A program made the translations under genes and the position numbers. A stretch of DNA of 64,000 nt. Source: Cryptomeria japonica. Lineage: Eukaryota; Streptophyta; Pinopsida; Cupressales; Cupressaceae. Location: positions 338,996,502 to 339,060,501 of the forward strand of contig NC_081414.1 of NCBI RefSeq assembly GCF_030272615.1, read 5' to 3'. The notes under the pieces are model-generated. The model was not told where the DNA came from and did not search any database. It was given only the letters and a program-made list of their open reading frames with translations. Of this stretch, positions 1 to 11,360 are shown piece after piece. Position 1 is the stretch's first letter. Each line of letters starts with the position of its first letter.

Positions 1-42
1 TTCCCTCCAAGACCATCCAAAAAAAAAACCTTCCTATCGACT

Positions 43-1589
43 GCCAATGGCTACGTAGTGGACAAAATGCCTTGCCTCATGCCATGCCTTCCCTTCATCC
101 CATACCATCGCACATCGCTCATCCCACATTGGTCCTGTTGCGCGAACGTACAGCCTCCGCTGGAACGCTTTCCAAGGTAGCTTGTCGTGAAGTGAATCAG
201 ACGGGATACTTAATGTCAACCACCTGACCTTATTCGTTCTTTTTCTCAACTAAAATAATTTATATTAATATATTTCTTTATAATTTTTTGTTTATTATAT
301 TTTTAATTATATTAATAAATTAATAAATTAATAATTAAATATATATTTAATTTATCAATAAATAGTTATATGTTTAATTTTTAATTTTTATTATTAACCT
401 TTAATGTTTTAAGTTTTACTCGTTTAACTTCTTTTAAAATTTTACTTTTATTGTTTATGTTTTTATGTTTTATTTATTTTTCTTTTTAATGTTTAATTTT
501 AATAATAAGTTATATATTTAATTTTTTTATTTTTATTTATTTTAATATAATTGTATTATAATATATAATTATGTGATTTTAACATATATGTAAATTTAAA
601 TAGTATTATTTTTTAACTTTTTAAAATACATTAGATAAATAATAGTGTAATTTTTTAATAATATATTAAATTTTTTAATAAGAAATTTAATTTAAAAATA
701 AAAGTAAAAAAGTTGTAATTAAGTAAGGTTTAAAAAATATAAAAATATGTGTAACTTAGTTACTTAAATATTTTTAACTAACTTAGTTACTTTTATTTTT
801 ACTTTTAGTTAATTTTTTTATTTATTTTTTAACTTAAATATGTGTAACTAATCATTAATCTTAACTTACATATGTTAAAATCACTAAATTAGTTATATAT
901 TATAGATGTTAAAATTTTACATTACTTACACATATTTTTTATTTTATTTTTAAGTTATATTAATATTTTTTTTAATATATATGTTAAATTTGTATATTAG
1001 TTACACATATTTTTACTTAATTACACATATTTTTACTTTTATTTTTCAATGAAAAAATATAAAAAAATATGTGTAAGTTAATATTTTTATCTTAAATATT
1101 TTTAGCTAAGTAACTTAGTTACTTTTATTTTAACTTTTAGTAATTTTTTTTTATATTTTTTAGTTAAAAATATTTCAGTTAAAAATAAACTATTATTTAC
1201 CTATTTATATGTATGTAAAAAATTAAAAAATAATATTATTAAAATTTTTATATAATACATATATCTTAAAATCATCAATTACATATTATATATATTATCA
1301 TACGATTTTTATTAAAATAAATAGAAAAAAAAAACATATAACTTATTATTAAAAAATCTAAATATATAATCAACTATTAATTTATTATATTACTAATTGT
1401 AACTTTTAAATATATATATAATAAATTAAAAATATATTAAAATAAGTGGAAGCGGCAGGACAATACTAATTTTGGGGGTGGAGCTTTTGACGGGACAATT
1501 TGATTGGATGGTGGCGTCATGGCATGGGGGCATGGAGAAGGGAAGGCATGGCATGGGTCGGCCATTTTGTCCCTTGCGTAGCCATTGCC
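43..1589. mobile_element. Non-autonomous Mutator-like DNA transposon (MULE-type)
   Basis: The two ends form an imperfect terminal inverted repeat of about 50 bp. The left end reads GCCAATGGCTACG and the reverse complement of the right end reads GGCAATGGCTACG; further in, both share ATGCCATGCCTTCCC. The flanks carry a 9-bp duplication with one mismatch, CTATCGACT at 34-42 and CTATCGGCT at 1590-1598. A 9-bp TSD with long TIRs is the usual Mutator signature. The same flanking sequence occurs uninterrupted at 10404-10667, with CTATCAGCT at the junction, which acts as an empty site. The interior (about 240-1440) is extremely AT-rich and has no transposase-like frame, so the element needed a transposase from elsewhere. 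Superfamily assignment is inferred from TSD and TIR only. Confidence 0.72.
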
Positions 1590-1785
1590 CTATCGGCTTA
1601 CCGTTGCACACAAATATCGTGCAACTACTAGTTGTATTTGACTTGGTCTCCTATTAACTTTCAAACTTGTGTCTTTTTCCTACACACCCCTTTTCATGAA
1701 TAGCATACATAGCCTATATTTTAACCTATTGAAAAACCTAAAAATATGTCTAATGTTCTATTCCCATATTGATTGGTAACAAGGG
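1590..1785. repeat. Repeat P, copy 1 (right part; left part is 1-42)
   Basis: This stretch, together with positions 1-42, matches the block at 10404-10667 once the Mutator-like insertion is removed. Shared landmarks are the A-run followed by CCTTCCTATC, then TGCACRCAAATATYGTGCAA, TTGACTTGGTCTCC and CCTAAAAATATGTC. It has no coding potential that I recognise. It is an interspersed repeat of unknown class whose outer limits cannot be fixed, because copy 1 runs off the left edge of the window. Confidence 0.7.
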
Positions 1786-2776
1786 TAATACTAATAATGT
1801 AGCAAACAAGGTTAGGGTCTCAAAAACCTTTCAACTTCAGTCATGTTGGGTTTTAAAGGTATTGACTGAGTCAATAATGCAAGAGCTGAGCATTTTGCTC
1901 CTGTAATTTGATACATGTTGGGTGCAGCGAAATAGTGAGCATGACCAAATTTTTTATTTACATGTTTTAACTGTTTTGGTTTTTTTTCTTTTTTATTTTT
2001 TCGTATTGTGGTTGTGCAGCATGTTTCTATTGCTATGGTAATTTTTCCTTTAATTGTTGGCTAAGTAATGATTTTTGGTTGTGTAAACTAGAGTATGTAC
2101 AAGCTCTCCTAGTACATGTTAAGCTTTTGTCAAAAAATAATTTATCATTGTGTTTTATGACATAATCTGTTGCAATTTTTAGGCTTGACTTCTATTATGT
2201 ATATTGTAGTCTATATTGGTTTTGAATTGGTTTAAACTATATTTTGCTCTTTGATTAGGAGAGCATTTTATTAATGGACAAGTTGTTCCATATGGTCCAA
2301 AGTACCATAAAAAATGAGTGACGAATGCATGTTGTAATGAGAGAGACGATCCAGTGATAGACCACGCAACCCTGATCGATCAAGGAACTTTGAGAGATGA
2401 AGAGAAATGTGGTAGATTAATTACGAGTAGAATGTTAGCCCACGCCCACCACAAGGTAAGTGAACAATTTTGTCTTGCCATGAATCAGGACATATTTTGG
2501 TAGTCTCTAAAAGACCTGGCTTATATTTTTTGTTGATGTTATAGTAGGTAACTAGAGATAATATCTTCAAATTGGCACTTTGCCCATGGGTTCATGTCAG
2601 GCATTTTCAAAGGTCATGCCAATCATTTGGAATTGCATATTGTCAAGGAGGACATTGAAATAGTACATATCATGTTTTTTCCTACTTAGTTATTGGATGA
2701 GAGGATGTGTATTACCTTTTTTGTCAGATATAACCTGAAAGATACATGAAGGATAGGTGTAAGTTTAAATTGGTTG
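1786..2776. other. Unassigned intergenic stretch
   Basis: I see no complete gene. There is a short open stretch around 2318-2503 (61 codons, followed by a possible GT splice-donor context near 2455), but it resembles no protein I recognise. The last five bases, GGTTG, are the left TSD of Copia-1. Confidence 0.4.
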
Positions 2777-3144
2777 TGTTAGAGTAATTGGGTATTTACT
2801 TGATTAATTAAACTATATTTGTTTAATTCTTTAAGTTCCCTATTATCTTTTTACACTTAAGCTAATATTAGGTGCATAATAATTAATTCTTTTATTAATT
2901 ATTATGTGCAAGCCTAGGGTTTTCCTTTTTAGGGTTTCTTGACCTATTAAAGGTTAATTTTATTTTCTTTGTATCATTATGTCATTACACATTTTGGTGA
3001 ATATTGAGCTCTCCTCCTTTGAGCATATTTTCCTGTGTTTTGTTATTCAGATTGTTTTGCTTCATTGCTTCTCCTTGTGACAGATTGTTTTAGTTTGTAG
3101 AAGATCTTTAGGCTCCTATGGTGTTGTGTTTCTCAACTCTAACA
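2777..3144 (+). repeat. Copia-1 5' LTR
   Basis: Direct repeat of 8696-9063. It begins TGTTAGAG and ends TCTAACA, immediately before the primer site. About 14 scattered differences separate it from the 3' copy, mostly C/T or A/G transitions. Confidence 0.95.
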
Positions 3145-3157
3145 TGGTATCAGAGCA
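3145..3157 (+). other. Copia-1 primer-binding site
   Basis: TGGTATCAGAGCA directly abuts the 5' LTR and matches the complement of the 3' end of plant initiator methionine tRNA, the usual primer of plant Copia elements. It would prime minus-strand DNA synthesis. Confidence 0.9.
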
Positions 3158-4447
3158 TAGATCTGCAGCTATCTATTCCTGTTTTTGAGAATTTTTGCAT
3201 TGGAAGTAGATCTCGAGTTTTAGGCAATTTTTTTGTGTGCTTAGGGTTAGGCCTTTTTTTAGCACTTCGGACCTAAATGGACCTCGCCATCATTCTCAGA
3301 AGGCCCAAAAACCCCTATAGTCATATAAAATTTATCTATTTTTGACTCCTGAGCATCTGGGGGTGAATTGTTTCTCCAAAACCAGGTCGTACGACTCTGG
3401 CACACAAATCAAGAAAAAATATTTTTCAAAAAAATATTTTGCCTTTTTATGACATGTAGGCCGAATTGTGATTTTTTTTAAAAAATCAACCAAAAAAAAT
3501 CAAAAATCCCAAAAGGCAAAACAGAAAAAGAAGTGTTATAAATTTTTTGGAGATTGGGTTTCACGTAGGTACCGACGACCTAACAGTCCAGCTGTCGTAC
3601 GACGATCGGACCTATCAGTCTGACCCCCCTCTCGGCCCCACCTATAGGCTCCTGCTAGCCCAGCCCCTACTGTCCCCAGCAACCAGCGGCCTACCCTTCG
3701 GCTCTCGCCGACACTCCGACCCCCACCGGCCCTGCCCTGTCGGCCCCTTGCTGGCCCTCCAATCACTGCCGCCGGCACAGTCCACCACCCTGCTGCCCGG
3801 TTTTTCTCCACTACTGCCCAGATTCTCTCCTCCATCGTTCAAAAATCTTCACCGCCGCCCAACCCGACCACCACCACCGCTGCCGTCCGACCACCTCCTC
3901 CTGGCTCCTCCACCGAACCACCACCCTCTAGCCTTTTTGAGGGGGGGTTCATTTTTTGGCCCTATCATGAGCATCCGGAGTCATTTTTTGGAAAACAAAT
4001 AGGCATCAGAAAGCTGGTTCCGAGACGGACATCATGGAGTTGGATTTTTTTTCCTAAATCTTCTGTTTGACTGTATTTTTTCCCAGTCAAATTTGGGCCT
4101 CCTTTCTGCACTTCTGAGGCCGTATAGGCATTGGAAAGCTCTCAGCATGCTCTATTCAGATTTATGATCTTTTTTCTCAGAATTTTCATCAGGTATATGA
4201 GATATCAGTTTGAAGTTTTTTTTCTTATGCATTGCTTCCTTCTCATTAGTTTGTAGTAGGGTTTGGGTTTATCTATTGTGGGGGGGTGTTTTTTCTCGCT
4301 TTCTGTCATTTATATCAGAAATCAAGAACACCAAAACTCTCAAAACTCTCAAAACAAACAAACCCTTCTGTATCTTCTGTCTATTCTAAAAGATCACATA
4401 TTAAAAAAAACCAACAAGCAAGTGCTGGTGCAGATTTTTTTGTTCTC
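3158..4447 (+). other. Copia-1 untranslated leader
   Basis: A leader of about 1.3 kb between the primer site and the gag ATG. Positions 3547-4002 are strikingly GC- and C-rich compared with the rest of the window and leave a 151-codon open frame dense in Pro, Ser, Leu and His. I see no domain in it, and the openness follows from base composition. It is probably leader RNA or captured sequence rather than a gene. Confidence 0.6.
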
Positions 4448-5372
4448 ATGGCAAATCCTTCAGTTGAGTTGTTGACTTCACACAGCTATCACACCTGGAA
4501 GCCCTGCATCACGAGGCTTCTCAGGGCATGGGGGTTGTGGTCTTGTTTGGATGAGGTCCAGCCTATATTGCAGGGTCCTTATGAGTTTCTTCAACACATG
4601 AACAAGATGGATGAGGCCATGGGTTTGCTCTCTTTGCATGTCTCCGACATTCTTCTGTTTCACCTTGATGAGTTTCTCACTCCTTAGGCTATGTGGTTGA
4701 AGTTTTATTCTCTCTTCGGGAGGGTTAATGAGATTCAGGCATTACAGATTGAGGCAGAGTTGGTTTCTTTGTCACTTGATTCCTTTCCCACCATTGAGGA
4801 TTTTTTGAACAAGTTCAAGACTACAAGATCTGTTCTTCAGGGAAGTGGCAAGATCAAGATAGACATAGAGTGCATTCATTTGATTCTTTCGAAGCTTTGG
4901 GGTCACTTTCAGTTTTTTGCCTCTGCTTTCTACTCCACCATGGATGGCTTGAGTGCTTGTTTCAACATGCCTACCTTTTATGTCTTTTGTGAGCATTTGT
5001 CTCGTGATCAATCTCATCTTTCTCAACTGGATAAGCTCTCAAGCTCCAAGAACAAAGCATTGGTTTCTCAGTCCTCTAAGGAGAAGGAGAAACAAAAGCA
5101 AAAACCGAAGCCCAAGAAGAATTCTGCAGGCAGTGAGTCTTCCTCCAAGCCATCTCCTAAGTTTGATTCTAAACCTCCATTTCCTCCAAAACAAGGGAAA
5201 TCTTCACAGTCTGGTGAGTCTTCCTCCAAGACTAAGAAGAAATCAGGAGACACTTGCAATTTTTGTGGCAAGGAAGGACATCCAGTTTCCAGGTGTTGGA
5301 AACATTTAGAGGCTTTAGAGGAAGCCATTGTAGCAGCATCACATCTCCTCACCTCAGGCATCTTCTCCTTCC
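4448..5372 (+). pseudogene. gag: Copia-1 gag (nucleocapsid) remnant
   Basis: Structural protein that would package the element RNA in cytoplasmic virus-like particles. I take the ATG at 4448 (MANPSVELLTSHSYHTW) because it opens the frame that runs through the knuckle. The N-terminal part resembles the Copia gag (UBN2-like) region. A Lys/Ser-rich linker follows, then a canonical CCHC zinc knuckle, CNFCGKEGHPVSRC, near 5255-5297. One TAG interrupts the frame at 4685-4687, at a site where Gln fits. The protease lies in a different frame from gag, so a frame change lies between the knuckle and about 5372. Dead as it stands. Confidence 0.88.
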
Positions 5373-6512
5373 ATGGGGAAAGGTCATACTCTCACTACTC
5401 AAGCTTCGACCTATGGGTCCACATTGATACTAGATTCTGGTGCTTCTCACCATATGACACACACTCAGTAGTTGGTTACTTCTCGTGCCTCGTGTGGCAT
5501 TTCACAGATTGCAGTGGGTGACTTAGTTCAGCTTTCAATCTTGGGTACAAGTTCTGTCTCTTTGGATGGGGGTACTTTGCAGGATTTTCTGGTTGTCTCT
5601 GACATCTCGATGAACCTCTTGTCCATTTATCAGATTTGCCACTCTGGCTCTGGTAAGACAGTTGAGTTCTCACCACATGATGTGGTTATTCGGGACCTCC
5701 ATGACCCTGATTTGGTTGTGGCTACTGGGAGTGTTGATACTGCATCTCATCTCTACAGATTTGATGACTTTGAGCCCCCTTCAGGTACAAGTTCATCTCT
5801 TATAACACATGTAGATTCAGTGAGTCAGCTTTGGCATGAGCACTTGGGCCATGTCAATTACAGATATCTTCAACAGATGAGTACACAGGCACTTGTTCTT
5901 GGGCTCCCACAAATTTCCTACACTGATTGTGTTTGTCATGGTTGTGTGCTTGGCAAACATCACAGAGATCCCTTTTCAAAGGGATGAGCCTCTCGTGATT
6001 TGGCACCCTTGGAGTTGATTCATAGTGATCTCATGTCCTTTCCCACTCCTTCTTTTTCTGGGGCCAAGTATGTACTCACTTTTATTGATGACTTCTCTAG
6101 ACGCACATGGGTGTACTTTCTTAAGTACAAGTCTGATGTCTTTGATTCCTTTCGAATCTTCAAGACATTTGTAGAGAAGCAGTCTGGTTGTTCTATTTGG
6201 CAGATATGTACAGATAATTAGGGGGAGTATGTGAATCAGGCTTTCAGATATTTTTGCACTGAGCATGGTTTGCAACATCAGTTTATTGTTCCCTACACCC
6301 CTCATCAGAATGGTGTCGTTGAGCGCAAGAACAAAACTTTACAGGAGATGGTGAATTGTATGATTTAGTCTAGGTCCATGGATTCATCTTTTTGGGTTGA
6401 GGCAGTCAATTGTGCCAACTATATTCAGAATTAGATGCCTCACAAGGCGATTCAACATATGACTCCTGAGGAGGATTGGTCTCATGACAAGCCTGATGTT
6501 TCTTTTTTTCGA
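5373..6512 (+). pseudogene. pol: Copia-1 protease and integrase remnant
   Basis: The aspartic protease active site is LDSGASHHMTHT at about 5430-5465, followed by a TAG at 5469. Next comes the gag-pre-integrase HHCC zinc region (WHEHLGHVNY, then CHGCVLGK) near 5830-5960. The integrase core is recognisable: first Asp in LIHSDLMSF, second in ICTDN near 6205-6221, and the Glu in QNGVVERKN near 6308-6335. Stops fall at 5985 (TGA), 6219, 6366 and 6432 (all TAG). The integrase would insert the cDNA into the genome and the protease would cut Gag-Pol. A frame change near 6512 returns the reading frame to that of gag. Confidence 0.9.
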
Positions 6513-8485
6513 GGTTTAGCAGTGAGGCATGGGCTTTTATTCCTGATGCTCAAAGGAAAGCCATGGAGCGGAAGAACCGACCCCTCATTTTTGTTGGCTA
6601 CTGTGAGGATGTTAAGGCATATAGGTTGTTTGATCCTGATTCCAGAGAGGTCCTATTTCGACGGGATGTTCAGTTTGATGAGCGCCTTCCCATAGTGGAT
6701 ACCCCGACTCCAGTGTCTACTCCTCTACCTATTCCACCCACTGCACCCCTTCAGGATCTTTTTGAGGATGATTTTTATGATGATGTTGATGATCCACCAT
6801 CCCCACCTCCACCTGCTCCACCTCAAATGCCCAAGTGGGCTCGCCTTACTATTGAGGTGGCATGTCCTATGGTCGGTGATCCTTTGGATACTCGTCACAC
6901 CCGTTCTCATACCGTGGGGTCTAGTCTTTTGAGTCATGCTATTTTAGATGATCCTCAAAAGTTTTCAGAGGCTACCAAACACCCTGAGTGGGATCATGCT
7001 ATGGAGGAGGAGTATTCTTCTTTGATGAGGAATCATACTTGGGATCTTTTTCCTCTTCCTAAGGGCAGAAAGATGGTTAGATGTCGATGGTTGTATCGCA
7101 CTAAGTATGTTGCTGATGGTTCCATTGATAAGTACAAAGCACGTCTTGTTGCGAAGGTTTTCTCACAGGTTGAGGGTATTGATTACTCCGAGACTTTTGC
7201 CCCTGTCACTAAGATGAACTCTATTCGCTTTGTACTATCTCTTGCAGCTTCTTAGGGATGACCTATTTTTTAGATGGATGTGAAGAGTGCCTTCTTGCAT
7301 GGGGATCTACAGGAGGAAATCTACGTGGAGCAGCCTCAGGGATTTGTGCAGGACAGTTCTTTGGTTTGCAGACTTTGACATTCATTGTATGGTCTCAAAT
7401 AGGCCCCTCGGTCTTGGTATGAGAAGATGGATTCTTTCTTGCTCTCCACTGGGTTCACCCACAGTCATTTTGATCACATAGTGTACATTCAACTTCTTGA
7501 GGGTGAGATCTTGATTCTTGTGCTATATGTTGATGATCTCCTCATCACCGGTAGCTCATCCTCTATGATTCAACATACTCAGCGAGCCTTGATGGATCAG
7601 TTTGCGATGGCAGATCTTGGTCTTCTGCACTATTTCCTTGTTCTTCAAGTGATTCAATCTTCTGATGGGATCTACATTTACCAGCAGAAGTATGCTCTTG
7701 ACATGTTTCGACGCTTCGGCATGCTTTATTGCAAGCCTGCTCCCACTCCATTTCAGTCAAGGGTTGTTTTGATCACCACTTGCCCCACTCCTTCAGTAGA
7801 TTCTACACTTTACAGGCAGTTGGTTGGTAGTTTGTTGTACCTGACTCACACCCGTCCTGATATTTCCTTTACAGTTGGCCTTGTCTCTCGATTCTCCCAT
7901 GATCCTCATGAGAGTCATTGGCAAGCTGCCAAACATATTTTGAGGTACATTCGGGGCACTAGTACTCATGGCATTCACTACACATCAGGGGAACCTCACA
8001 TTGTTGGCTACATTGACTCAGATTGGGCTTCTGATGTCACTGATAGGAGGTCTACTTCTGGCTTTGTTTTCTGTCTTGGCTCTGGTCCTATCACATGGTC
8101 TTGCAAGAAGCAGACTACTCATGCATTATCATCTACAAAGGCTGAGTACTGCACTGATGTGCTCGCCAGTTAGGAGATCTTATGGCTACGACAGTTGATG
8201 ATTGAGTTTGGTTTTCCTCTTGCTTGTCCCACTGTTCTTTGGTGTGACAATCAAAGTGCTATTCATATTTCCCGCAACCCGGTAGAGCATCAGCGGACGA
8301 AGCACATTGAGCTTCACATGCATTTCATCCGCCAGTTGACTCAAGATGGTGTTCTCATTCTAGAGTACATTCCCACTACTGAGCAGGTTGCAGACATCTT
8401 CACAAAACCTTTTGCATCACTGCACTATCTTCAATTGCGCTCTATGCTTGGGGTGAAGGAAGTTGTCCTTGGGGGGACTTTATGA
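6513..8485 (+). pseudogene. pol: Copia-1 reverse transcriptase and RNase H remnant
   Basis: RVT_2-type RT starts with WDHAMEEEYSSL near 6990 and includes KARLVAKVFSQVEGIDYSET and MDVKSAFLHGDLQEEIYVEQ. The catalytic motif YVDDLLITG near 7525-7550 is intact. RNase H follows: GYIDSDWASDVTDRRSTSG near 8000-8055, then STKAEY, WCDNQSAIHISRNP and a C-terminus VADIFTKPF before the natural TGA at 8483-8485. Premature stops are at 7253 TAG, 7259 TGA, 7271 TAG, 7376 TGA, 7400 TAG and 8171 TAG. The one at 7400 replaces the Gln of the conserved LKQAPR motif, and the one at 7271 replaces the Gln before MDVK. The active-site aspartates survive, but the protein cannot be made. Confidence 0.93.
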
Positions 8486-8686
8486 GGCCTTCCTTCCTTC
8501 TTTTTCTTTCAGCATGTTCTTTTATCTCTTTTTGGAGAGGAGTTTTTTCCCACTAGGTTTTCTCCTTTTCTCCATTTCATAGATATTTCATTGTATTTGG
8601 GTACCTGATCAGACCTTGTTGCCGGGACCCATCTTTCCTGCTTTCAGTAGTTGTTCTAGGTTTTAGCTTCTCCCTAAGTCTAGCTT

Positions 8687-8695
8687 AAGGGGGGG
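8687..8695 (+). other. Copia-1 polypurine tract
   Basis: AAGGGGGGG ends directly at the first base of the 3' LTR. This is the expected plus-strand primer of reverse transcription. About 200 bp of untranslated sequence separates it from the pol stop. Confidence 0.9.
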
Positions 8696-9063
8696 TGTTA
8701 GAGTAATTGGATATTTACTTGATTAATTAAACTGTATTTGTTTAATTCTTTAAGTTCCCTATTATCTTTTTACACTTAAGCTAACATTAGGTGCATAATA
8801 ATTAATTCTTCTATTAATTATTATGTGCAAGCCTAGGGTTTTCCTTTTTAGGGTTTCTTGACCTATTAAAGGTTAATTTTCTTTTCTTTGTATCATTATG
8901 TCATTACACATTTTAGTGAATATTGAGCTCTCCTCTTTTGAGCATATTTTCCTGTGTTTTGTTATTCAGATTGTTTTGCTTCATTGCTTCTCCTTGTGAC
9001 AAATTGTTTTAGCTTGCAGAAGATCTTTAGGCTCCTGTGGTGTTGTATTTCTCAACTCCAACA
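8696..9063 (+). repeat. Copia-1 3' LTR
   Basis: Same length (368 bp) as the 5' copy. It starts TGTTAGAG, ends CCAACA, and is followed by the TSD GGTTG at 9064-9068. Confidence 0.95.
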
Positions 9064-10403
9064 GGTTGGTCATTAGTATTTATTTTGCATTAAATATCTG
9101 TAAAATAAGCTTGTGACATTAGTTTTTTCCAATCCAATGGTTACAACCACATGAAAAAATTATAGCTTTATAATGTACTCCAATAAATCAAATGTATTTT
9201 TGGAAGTCTTCCTTTCCCAAGATAACTGAATGGCTTCAATTTTTTTTCACTTAGATATTCATGAATGCATTCAAAGATGTAATGTTAGTGTATTCCATGC
9301 ATTAAATTGAAATATTGCTCATGAAATTTTAGTTTTAGTACACAAATATACAAAGTTGTGTGTTGAGAAAGTCTCACTTACTAACTTTCACATTTCTCTT
9401 TGCGATCTTAGAATAATTTCTATTTCTATCAATATATTTCCCTAAAACTATCAATGGTTTTGTATAGTTTCCTAATACTATACGACTAAACAATGTCACA
9501 ATAATGACAATGTCTAAGACTATAATGTTATAAAGTTCATGCTCATCGTTCATCATCATAAATGACAAAAATGATGAAAATAAAAAAACACAAATGAATT
9601 GATAAAAAAAATTATTATAATGAAATAAGACCACTTCTATTTGTATACCCTACTTAAAAAAAAATTATGCTACATTTATGATATTTTTATCATTTTAAAA
9701 ATTTAAAAAGAATTAAGAAAAGAAAAACACTCACCATAATGTTACTATTCTAAGAAACAAGTTTAGGAAAAAAAAAAAAATTTGACTAGAAATAACATAT
9801 TAAAGAAAAGGTTTTATTGATTTTGTAAACATGATTTTTTTTATTCATCAAGCTCAATAGAAAAACATATAGAATGCAAATTAAACCTCAAAGAAGTAAG
9901 TTTATATTCTATATAAAAATCTAACACTACAATAAATATAAAACACAAATAGGGGAGAGGAGCCAGTAGTTGTGCACCCTAACTTCGCGCTTCTCAAAAT
10001 CCTACATGGAAATTTCAAATCACTCCCAAAATTTTACAGTAGCTTGGCAAGTCCCCTGCTTATAACTAAGGTTTCACGGCCACATCATCAAATATGATGC
10101 CACATCATCATCGTTTTTGCCAAGGTGTCCAAAACAGCTCCCCAAAAAAGAGAGACCAATAGGTGTGCAAAAGGGCCCCAATATTTGTGCAACTGGTGTG
10201 ACATCACATGATTGGTTTCTTTTTACAACAAATGATATATTCCATTCAATTATTGGTACTCATCATAGCAATAACAATTTTAAAGACAATTATTGATGCA
10301 ATGTTGTACCAAAATTGGACATTAAATCAACAAGTATAGGGATATTAAATCAACAACTTCTATCACAAGAATTGGAACGCGCTCAACTACTAGGTCATTT
10401 CTC
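9064..10403. other. Unassigned AT-rich stretch
   Basis: This continues the sequence that Copia-1 interrupted. I see no supported gene; a minus-strand open frame at 9374-9634 is Phe/Ile/Leu-rich and looks like chance. From about 9950 on, phrases such as TTGTGCACC and TTTGTGCAACTGG recur, which may belong to the same repeat family as P. Confidence 0.4.
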
Positions 10404-10667
10404 CTATTCCCTCCAAGACCATCCAAAAAAAAACCTTCCTATCAGCTTACCATTGCACGCAAATATTGTGCAACTGCTTGTTGTATTTGACTTGGTCTCC
10501 TATTAACTTTCCGACTTGTGTCTTTTTCCTATTTGACTTGGTCTCCTATTAACTTTCCGACTTGTGTCTTTTTCCTACTTAGCCCTTTTCATGGATAGCA
10601 TACATATATTTTAACCTATTGAAAAACCTAAAAATATGTCTCTAATGTTCTATTCCCAAACAAATAA
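10404..10667. repeat. Repeat P, copy 2 (empty site for the 43-1589 transposon)
   Basis: Matches 1-42 plus 1590-1785 without the 1.5-kb insertion; the junction reads CCTTCCTATCAGCTTACC. It differs from copy 1 by scattered substitutions and by an internal 46-bp tandem duplication (10484-10529 and 10530-10575) that copy 1 lacks. Confidence 0.75.
10484..10575. repeat. 46-bp direct tandem duplication
   Basis: Two adjacent units, each beginning TATTTGACTTGGTCTCC and ending TGTCTTTTTCC, identical by eye. Copy 1 of repeat P has a single unit, so the duplication is specific to this copy. Confidence 0.9.
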
Positions 10668-11345
10668 AATTAATAACTCTGACTAGTCACTATGACTGTT
10701 TGAACTCTAATTTGTACACAAATAAATGATGTGAATGGATTTCCAGATGTTGGTACATGATTTGGAACTTGTGCAGTCGGTGTGCGCTTCTAGAAAGTGA
10801 ATATTAATTGCGCAATGACTCAACACCCATTCCACAAATCGAAAGACTTGGAAGACGACTCGACGACTTTAGTGGAATGACTTGAGTGACGACAAAATGA
10901 GTGCAACGACTAGACTGTTTTAAGCGACGACATTGAATGAGTATAGAGCCTTTTGCGGATGATTCACGTGTTGTCACTTCTTTCACGGTGCCTAACATGA
11001 CAGAATGGTAAAAGCTCGTGCGCACTAAGTCCGACGCAGCCGCATTCAAATATTTCCATTTCACACTACTTTCGAAATTTTACCGCACGCGCTAGGTACT
11101 TTGTTCTTATCGGTGACTACGAAATATATCTGAAGTATTAATAAATTTATAATAATAAAATATATATTAAAGATATTTAATATATTTCTTGGGTAATTTT
11201 ATATTGCTTGAAGATTTGTGTCGTTGAATATTAAGTGATTCTTTTATTTAAGCTTTTTTCAGTTTATTGCACAAATAATGAAATAAAATAATCATAAAAA
11301 TGATCCGTTGCTGAAGTAAATTAATGAATTAAAGTATCTTCTTCA
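10668..11345. other. Unassigned stretch before LINE-1
   Basis: No gene or repeat recognised. A minus-strand open frame at 10804-11064 has no recognisable motif. The region ends at the left TSD of LINE-1 (11346-11360). Confidence 0.4.
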
Positions 11346-11360
11346 ACATAATCATATTAT

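Larger units (their letters stand above)
2777..9063 (+). mobile_element. Copia-1: complete but decayed Ty1/copia LTR retrotransposon
   Basis: All structural parts are present: TSD GGTTG (2772-2776 and 9064-9068), two 368-bp LTRs beginning TGTTAGAG and ending AACA, a tRNA-Met-type primer site, a long leader, a gag-pol region in the Copia order (zinc knuckle, protease, integrase, RT, RNase H), and a purine tract abutting the 3' LTR. By eye the LTRs differ at about 14 positions, roughly 96% identity, so the insertion is not recent. The coding region has 12 in-frame stops and two frame changes, so it cannot make a full polyprotein. It is the only LTR element here with both LTRs uninterrupted, and it lies outside the LINE-1 stack. 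Confidence 0.96.

Noticed and set aside
240-1440. Organellar or foreign AT-rich insertion
   Set aside because: It lies between transposon TIRs, has no organelle gene, and is best seen as filler of the non-autonomous transposon.
1426-1657. Overlapping short frames on both strands
   Set aside because: They fall on the GC-richer terminal inverted repeat of the Mutator-like element.
2318-2503. Possible host exon with a GT donor downstream
   Set aside because: Only 61 codons, no recognisable motif and no partner exon seen; not enough to call a gene.
3547-4002. 151-codon open frame as a host gene
   Set aside because: Lies in the leader of Copia-1 between primer site and gag; low-complexity composition; no domain. 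Kept only as a composition anomaly.
5300-5385. Programmed gag-pro frameshift in Copia-1
   Set aside because: Most plant Copia elements use a single frame; with 12 stops and a second frame change near 6512, decay is the simpler explanation. No slippery site identified with confidence.
9950-10480. A second TIR element suggested by repeated TTGTGCAAC strings
   Set aside because: Matches are short and imperfect and I could not find a TSD.
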